A DNA stretch of 9,266 nucleotides, taken from NCBI GenBank assembly GCA_900552915.1, contig USBS01000072.1, forward strand, positions 1 to 9,266. The letters are read 5' to 3'. Positions 6,715 to 9,266 of this stretch are shown here, piece by piece. Origin of the DNA: an uncultured Sutterella sp. Lineage in GTDB: Bacteria; Pseudomonadota; Gammaproteobacteria; Burkholderiales; Burkholderiaceae_F. Numbering within the stretch: position 1 is the stretch's first letter; each line of letters starts with the position of its first letter. Under the pieces are notes generated by a model, which worked only from the letters and a program-made list of their open reading frames with translations, was not told the DNA's origin and did no database searches. The position numbers and the translations under genes were made by a program.

Positions 6715-6769
6715 CCGAAAACGAACTCCGAGTGGCCGTTCTCAGAGTGTCGAGTTCTTTCGTTTCGGT
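6714..6769. repeat. Long imperfect inverted repeat upstream of the small exported protein
   Basis: ACCGAAA (6714-6720) plus GAACTC (6723-6728) mirror GAGTTC (6752-6757) plus TTTCGGT (6763-6769), with unequal internal bulges (2 and 5 nt). A second, mutually exclusive hairpin pairs ACTCCGAG (6725-6732) with CTCAGAGT (6741-6748) around an 8-nt loop. No T-run follows on the plus strand. It could be a leader RNA structure, a protein-binding dyad or a degraded repeat. The rest of 6514-6884 holds a weak hairpin (6552-6556 with 6571-6575) and nothing recognisable as a gene. Confidence 0.45.
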
Positions 6770-6823
6770 ACGGCCCAAAACGCAACACGGTATTGCAGAC
6801 AGTCCTTTGCGTACCGCTGCCGA

Positions 6824-6832
6824 TGCGATAAT
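6824..6832 (+). promoter_or_regulatory. Extended -10 promoter candidate for the small exported protein
   Basis: TGCGATAAT contains the extended -10 TGn and GATAAT (five of six matches). No good -35 is present, which extended -10 promoters can tolerate. Transcription would start near 6839, giving a leader of about 46 nt that contains the small GCACG-CTT-CGTGC hairpin (6845-6857). Confidence 0.4.
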
Positions 6833-6884
6833 TCGGGACAAGACGCACGCTTCGTGCCTAACGAATAACAAGTTACTAACCGAT

Positions 6885-7148
6885 ATGAAGAAACACCTTG
6901 TGGCAGCCGCCGCCTTTTCCCTCGTTTTGAGCTGTTCCGCGGTATCGGCCGCCGATTCCTTTTTCGGCGCGATCAAGGAAGCCGGCCGCAGCATCGGACA
7001 CGCTACGCGCGACATCACGCGTGAAATCGGCCACACGACCCGCGACACCACCAAGGAAATCGGGCACGCGTTCCGCGACGGTACTTCCGACAAGAAGGAT
7101 TCCGGCAAAAAGGACGACTCCAAGAAGTCGGAAAAATCCGATAAGTAA
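6885..7148 (+). CDS. Small exported protein with 11-residue repeats and a charged tail
   Basis: The 87-residue product is not assigned to a named family. A signal peptide occupies about residues 1-22 (MKKHLVAAAAFSLVLSCSAVSA, cleavage likely after AVSA). A Cys at 17 in VLSC leaves a lipoprotein reading possible but less likely. The mature protein opens with ADSFFGAIKEAGR and then carries three 11-residue repeats (36-46, 47-57, 58-68) with the pattern IGHxTRDxT, the third degenerate (HAFRDG). Residues 69-87 are almost entirely Lys, Asp, Ser, Glu and Gly. The ATG at 6885 is chosen because it begins the signal peptide; the frame stays open back to 6732, but that extension has no export signal. 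No clear ribosome-binding site precedes it. It converges on a LysR gene 15 bp downstream. Periplasmic or cell-surface location is inferred; function is unknown. Confidence 0.8.
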   Translation: MKKHLVAAAAFSLVLSCSAVSAADSFFGAIKEAGRSIGHATRDITREIGHTTRDTTKEIGHAFRDGTSDKKDSGKKDDSKKSEKSDK

Positions 7149-7163
7149 CCTGTTGTCGTTAAG

Positions 7164-8135
7164 TTAGGCGCTCGCTCCGATCGACACAAAGCGTCCGAGT
7201 CCGGGTGCGGCCGCTTCGAACTCATCGAGCATCTTTTCCCGCATGACGGCTGCGGCGGTCGATCGTACGAGATCAATCGATTCGATTCCGCCGACCGCCT
7301 CCCCCACAACCCACATCTTCCTTGTTCCGTTCAACGACTGCGGCAACTCCGTAAAGCGCACGTCGGAGAGAAACTGACGACCGCACCACAGGTTTGCGGG
7401 CGGCAGGAATCCGAAGCCGCCTGTCTGTGCAATCAGTCCCACCAAAGCGTAACTTGACGAAACCGCAATGCGTTCTGCGGGCACCATGCCGCCGGCACTC
7501 AAAATGCGGTTGGCCTGGACCTGATCCGAACTTTCCGTGTTGTAGCAGATATAAGGACGCGTCTGCGCCAGATGTCGCAGCTCGTCGATCGTTTTGACCG
7601 ACGGCAGGCCTCGTGCGGTCACCAGCAAAAACTCTTCTTCGTAAGCAAGCTGCCTGGCCCACTTCTCCCCTTCGATCTGAGGACCCGCACAAACAATCAC
7701 GTCGAGCTTGCCGTTTTGCAAACGTTCCACCAGTGGTTTGGTCAAGTCGGAATAAACAACCAAATCGGCAACTTTTCCACGAAGCTGCGCCAACAGCCAG
7801 GGACTCGATGTCGCCGCCACCGATTCGCCCAGCCCCAGCCGCAACGCCCGCGCAGACAGCGTTTCGGAACACACGCGTGACCGCACCCGCTCAATTTCTT
7901 CCAGCAGACGGCTTCCGTCAAGCAGCAGACGGCGCCCAGCCGAGGTAAGTCGCATGGGGCGTGTTTCGCGGTCAAAGAGTTCCACTCCAAGCTGCATCTC
8001 CAACGAAGCAAGCGATTGCGAGACGGCCGAAGGCGTCATATCGAGAATATCGGCTGCTTTGCGCACCGTTTTATGCTCGACAACACCTAGAAATGTGCGC
8101 AGTCCTTTGAGGTCCAGTTCCGATCGATTCGTCAT
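7164..8135 (-). CDS. LysR-family transcriptional regulator divergent from the aspartase-like gene
   Basis: The 323-residue product has an N-terminal winged helix-turn-helix: LRTFLGVVEHKTVRKAADIL, then MTPSAVSQSLASLEMQLG and FDRETRPMRLTSAG (to about residue 67). A LysR effector-binding domain follows, with LRLGLGESVA and the DVIVCAGP strand. The start is ambiguous. The ATG at 8135 gives the usual short lead-in before the helix-turn-helix but has no ribosome-binding sequence. An in-frame GTG at 8183 has AGGTGG 7 nt upstream and would add 16 residues. The ATG is preferred because a T-N11-A dyad (8145-8161) would otherwise lie inside the coding sequence. Its likely targets are itself and the divergent aspartase-like gene; the effector is unknown. 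No terminator separates it from the convergent small gene. Confidence 0.9.
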   Translation of the reverse strand: MTNRSELDLKGLRTFLGVVEHKTVRKAADILDMTPSAVSQSLASLEMQLGVELFDRETRPMRLTSAGRRLLLDGSRLLEEIERVRSRVCSETLSARALRLGLGESVAATSSPWLLAQLRGKVADLVVYSDLTKPLVERLQNGKLDVIVCAGPQIEGEKWARQLAYEEEFLLVTARGLPSVKTIDELRHLAQTRPYICYNTESSDQVQANRILSAGGMVPAERIAVSSSYALVGLIAQTGGFGFLPPANLWCGRQFLSDVRFTELPQSLNGTRKMWVVGEAVGGIESIDLVRSTAAAVMREKMLDEFEAAAPGLGRFVSIGASA

Positions 8136-8144
8136 TGCTTGTAC

Positions 8145-8161
8145 GTTCAGAAATTGTGAAC
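8145..8161. promoter_or_regulatory. LysR-type operator (T-N11-A dyad) between lysR and aspartase-like genes
   Basis: GTTCA-N7-TGAAC is a perfect 17-bp dyad centred on 8153 with a T-N11-A core (T8147 to A8159). It ends 9 nt before the regulator's ATG at 8135, a position suited to autorepression. The half-site sequence ACGTTCAGA recurs at 8258-8266, nearer the aspartase-like gene. Confidence 0.5.
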
Positions 8162-8241
8162 AAAGAAATTCTAATCGGCACACATGCTTGCCACCTAATT
8201 GAACGCAACCACAGAATCAAACAGCCTGATCTGCCTAAAGA

Positions 8242-8265
8242 CTGAGCGTCTTCGACGACGTTCAG
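8242..8265. promoter_or_regulatory. Second dyad upstream of the aspartase-like gene
   Basis: CTGAGCG (8242-8248) mirrors CGTTCAG (8259-8265) with one G-T position, centred about 93 nt before the aspartase-like ATG. Its right half shares the 9-mer ACGTTCAGA with the dyad at 8145-8161, 115 bp away. It could be an auxiliary site for the same LysR protein. Tentative. Confidence 0.3.
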
Positions 8266-8346
8266 ATTCTCTGGGCTGCAACAATACGAACCCACAATAC
8301 TGTTCAAGGCGACTAAACGAAAACCGCTACTGTTTCGGAGACCTCT

Positions 8347-9266
8347 ATGACTGACACCCGCATCGAGCGCGACTGCCTCGGCGAAATGGTAATTCCCAAC
8401 GACCGTTACTACGGCATCCAAACCACCCGCATGATGAAGGTTTCGGGCGCCGCGGGCTATCCCGTGATCGCCTATCCCGACATGCACATTGCGCTGTGCA
8501 AAATCAAAAAGGCCTGTGCGCTGGCCAATGCCGAAGTCGGCGCCTTAAAGCCCGAGATCGCACAAGCGATCGTGCAGGCCTGCGACAAAGTGATCGCCGG
8601 CGGCTACGAAGACCGGTTCCCGCTCGACATGTGGCAGGGCGGCGGCTACACGTGCGTGAACATGAACGTGAACGAAGTGCTCGGCAACCTTGCCAACGAA
8701 ATCCTCACCGGCCACAAGGGCCAGGACTTTGTGCATCCCAATACGCACGTCAACATGGCGCAGTCCACCAACGACACGATCCCATCGGCAACGCATCTGG
8801 CAATCGCACCGCGTATCGACGTCATCGTCGCCGAAGGCGAAAAGCTTGCTGCCGCCTTTGAAGCCAAGGCCAAGGAATTCAGCGACATCGTCAAGGTCGG
8901 CCGTACGTGTTGGCAGGATGCTCTGCCCGTCACGCTCGGACAGGAATTCTCGGGCTTTGCCAGCGCCGTTCGTCGTCAAGTGAAGGCCCTGAAGGATCTT
9001 CGCAGCGGCTGTCACGAACTCATCATGGGCGGCAACGCTGTCGGTACGGGCCTTGGCGCCGCACCGGGCTACATGGAAGCTTTCTACAAGCACATTTCGG
9101 AAATCGAAGGCGAAGAGATCCGTCCCTTTGACAATCTCTTCGACGGATTCCAAAACGGCGACTTCTTCCTTACGGTGTCGGGTGCGGTGAAGACGCTTGC
9201 GACGACGCTATCCAAGATCTGCAAAGATCTGCGTTTGATGAGTTCCGGTCCTCACGCCGGCTGGAT
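8347..9266 (+). CDS. aspA: Aspartate ammonia-lyase-like enzyme (3' end missing)
   Basis: The first 306 residues of an aspartase/fumarase-superfamily enzyme are present; aspartases reversibly convert aspartate to fumarate and ammonia. Superfamily landmarks are RIERDCLGEMVIP, QGGGYTCVNMNVNEVLGN (97-114), STND (140-143), GRTCWQDALPVTLGQEF (185-201), GTGLGAAPGY (233-242) and LRLMSSGPHAGW (295-306). The catalytic serine loop and the KVNP signature lie beyond the right edge. Several normally strict positions differ: GRT is followed by Cys-Trp where aspartases and fumarases have Gln/His-Leu, and GPRAGL is GPHAGW. It may be a divergent aspartase or a lyase for a related substrate. The ATG at 8347 has GGAG 6 nt upstream (8337-8340). 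It is divergent from a LysR gene that probably controls it. The superfamily is certain; the exact substrate is less so. Confidence 0.85.
   Translation, partial: MTDTRIERDCLGEMVIPNDRYYGIQTTRMMKVSGAAGYPVIAYPDMHIALCKIKKACALANAEVGALKPEIAQAIVQACDKVIAGGYEDRFPLDMWQGGGYTCVNMNVNEVLGNLANEILTGHKGQDFVHPNTHVNMAQSTNDTIPSATHLAIAPRIDVIVAEGEKLAAAFEAKAKEFSDIVKVGRTCWQDALPVTLGQEFSGFASAVRRQVKALKDLRSGCHELIMGGNAVGTGLGAAPGYMEAFYKHISEIEGEEIRPFDNLFDGFQNGDFFLTVSGAVKTLATTLSKICKDLRLMSSGPHAGW

Noticed and set aside
6732..6884. Upstream extension of the small exported protein
   Set aside because: The extension has no export signal and would place the signal peptide in mid-protein; the candidate promoter also lies inside it.
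6620..7309. Minus-strand open frame of 229 codons across the DnaA-like cluster and small gene
   Set aside because: It starts inside the second LysR gene in another frame, is Ser/Arg-rich without any motif, and opposes the small gene that has a signal peptide and repeats.
8149..8170. Direct repeat AGAAATT at 8149-8155 and 8164-8170
   Set aside because: Seven AT-rich bases repeated at 15-bp spacing are not distinctive, and the overlapping GTTCA-N7-TGAAC dyad explains the region better.
582..8258. Shared sequence TGAGCGTC followed by TCGACGA at 582-603 and 8243-8258
   Set aside because: The two elements differ in spacing and surroundings; short shared GC-rich words like these are likely by chance, so no dispersed repeat family is claimed.
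8136..8346. FNR-type site (TTGAT-N4-ATCAA) or clear sigma-70 promoter for the aspartase-like gene
   Set aside because: Looked for because aspartase and fumarate respiration genes are often oxygen-regulated; no acceptable match was found.

Overview
The window looks like chromosomal DNA of a betaproteobacterium, most likely a gut-type member of the Burkholderiales (Sutterella/Parasutterella group). This is an inference from moderately high GC, the tig-clpP order, a secreted respiratory-type flavoprotein reductase, and an aspartase-family gene next to LysR regulators. No rRNA, tRNA, insertion sequence, phage gene or CRISPR array is visible.

Layout. At the left, on the minus strand, lie the 5' part of clpP (1-416, running off the edge) and tig (661-1983), the usual protein-quality-control pair. 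They are separated by 244 bp with two hairpins, and tig has a near-canonical sigma-70 promoter. Divergent from tig is an FGGY-family sugar kinase (2274-3836) of unknown substrate. It converges on a gene for an exported FAD-binding fumarate-reductase-like protein (3919-5424, minus), with a strong bidirectional terminator between them. That flavoprotein gene is divergent from a LysR-type regulator (5590-6513), and the shared intergenic region carries a clean T-N11-A dyad placed where a LysR protein should bind.

Next comes a 371-bp non-coding stretch (6514-6884) with a cluster of DnaA-box-like 9-mers, an AT-rich segment and a long imperfect inverted repeat. It leads into a small exported protein (6885-7148) built from three 11-residue repeats and a charged tail. 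A second LysR-type regulator (7164-8135, minus) converges on it 15 bp away. This regulator is divergent from an aspartate ammonia-lyase-like gene (8347 to the window end, incomplete), and again a T-N11-A dyad (GTTCA-N7-TGAAC) sits in the shared region.

How the genes may work together (inference): an aspartase-like enzyme could make fumarate from aspartate, and the periplasmic flavoprotein could reduce fumarate or another unsaturated carboxylate as a respiratory electron acceptor, each under a dedicated LysR regulator. The flavoprotein has no haem motif of its own, and no partner cytochrome is in the window. The features most worth a second look are the DnaA-box cluster, the two LysR operators, the non-canonical active-site motifs in the flavoprotein and the aspartase-like protein, and the 11-mer repeat protein.
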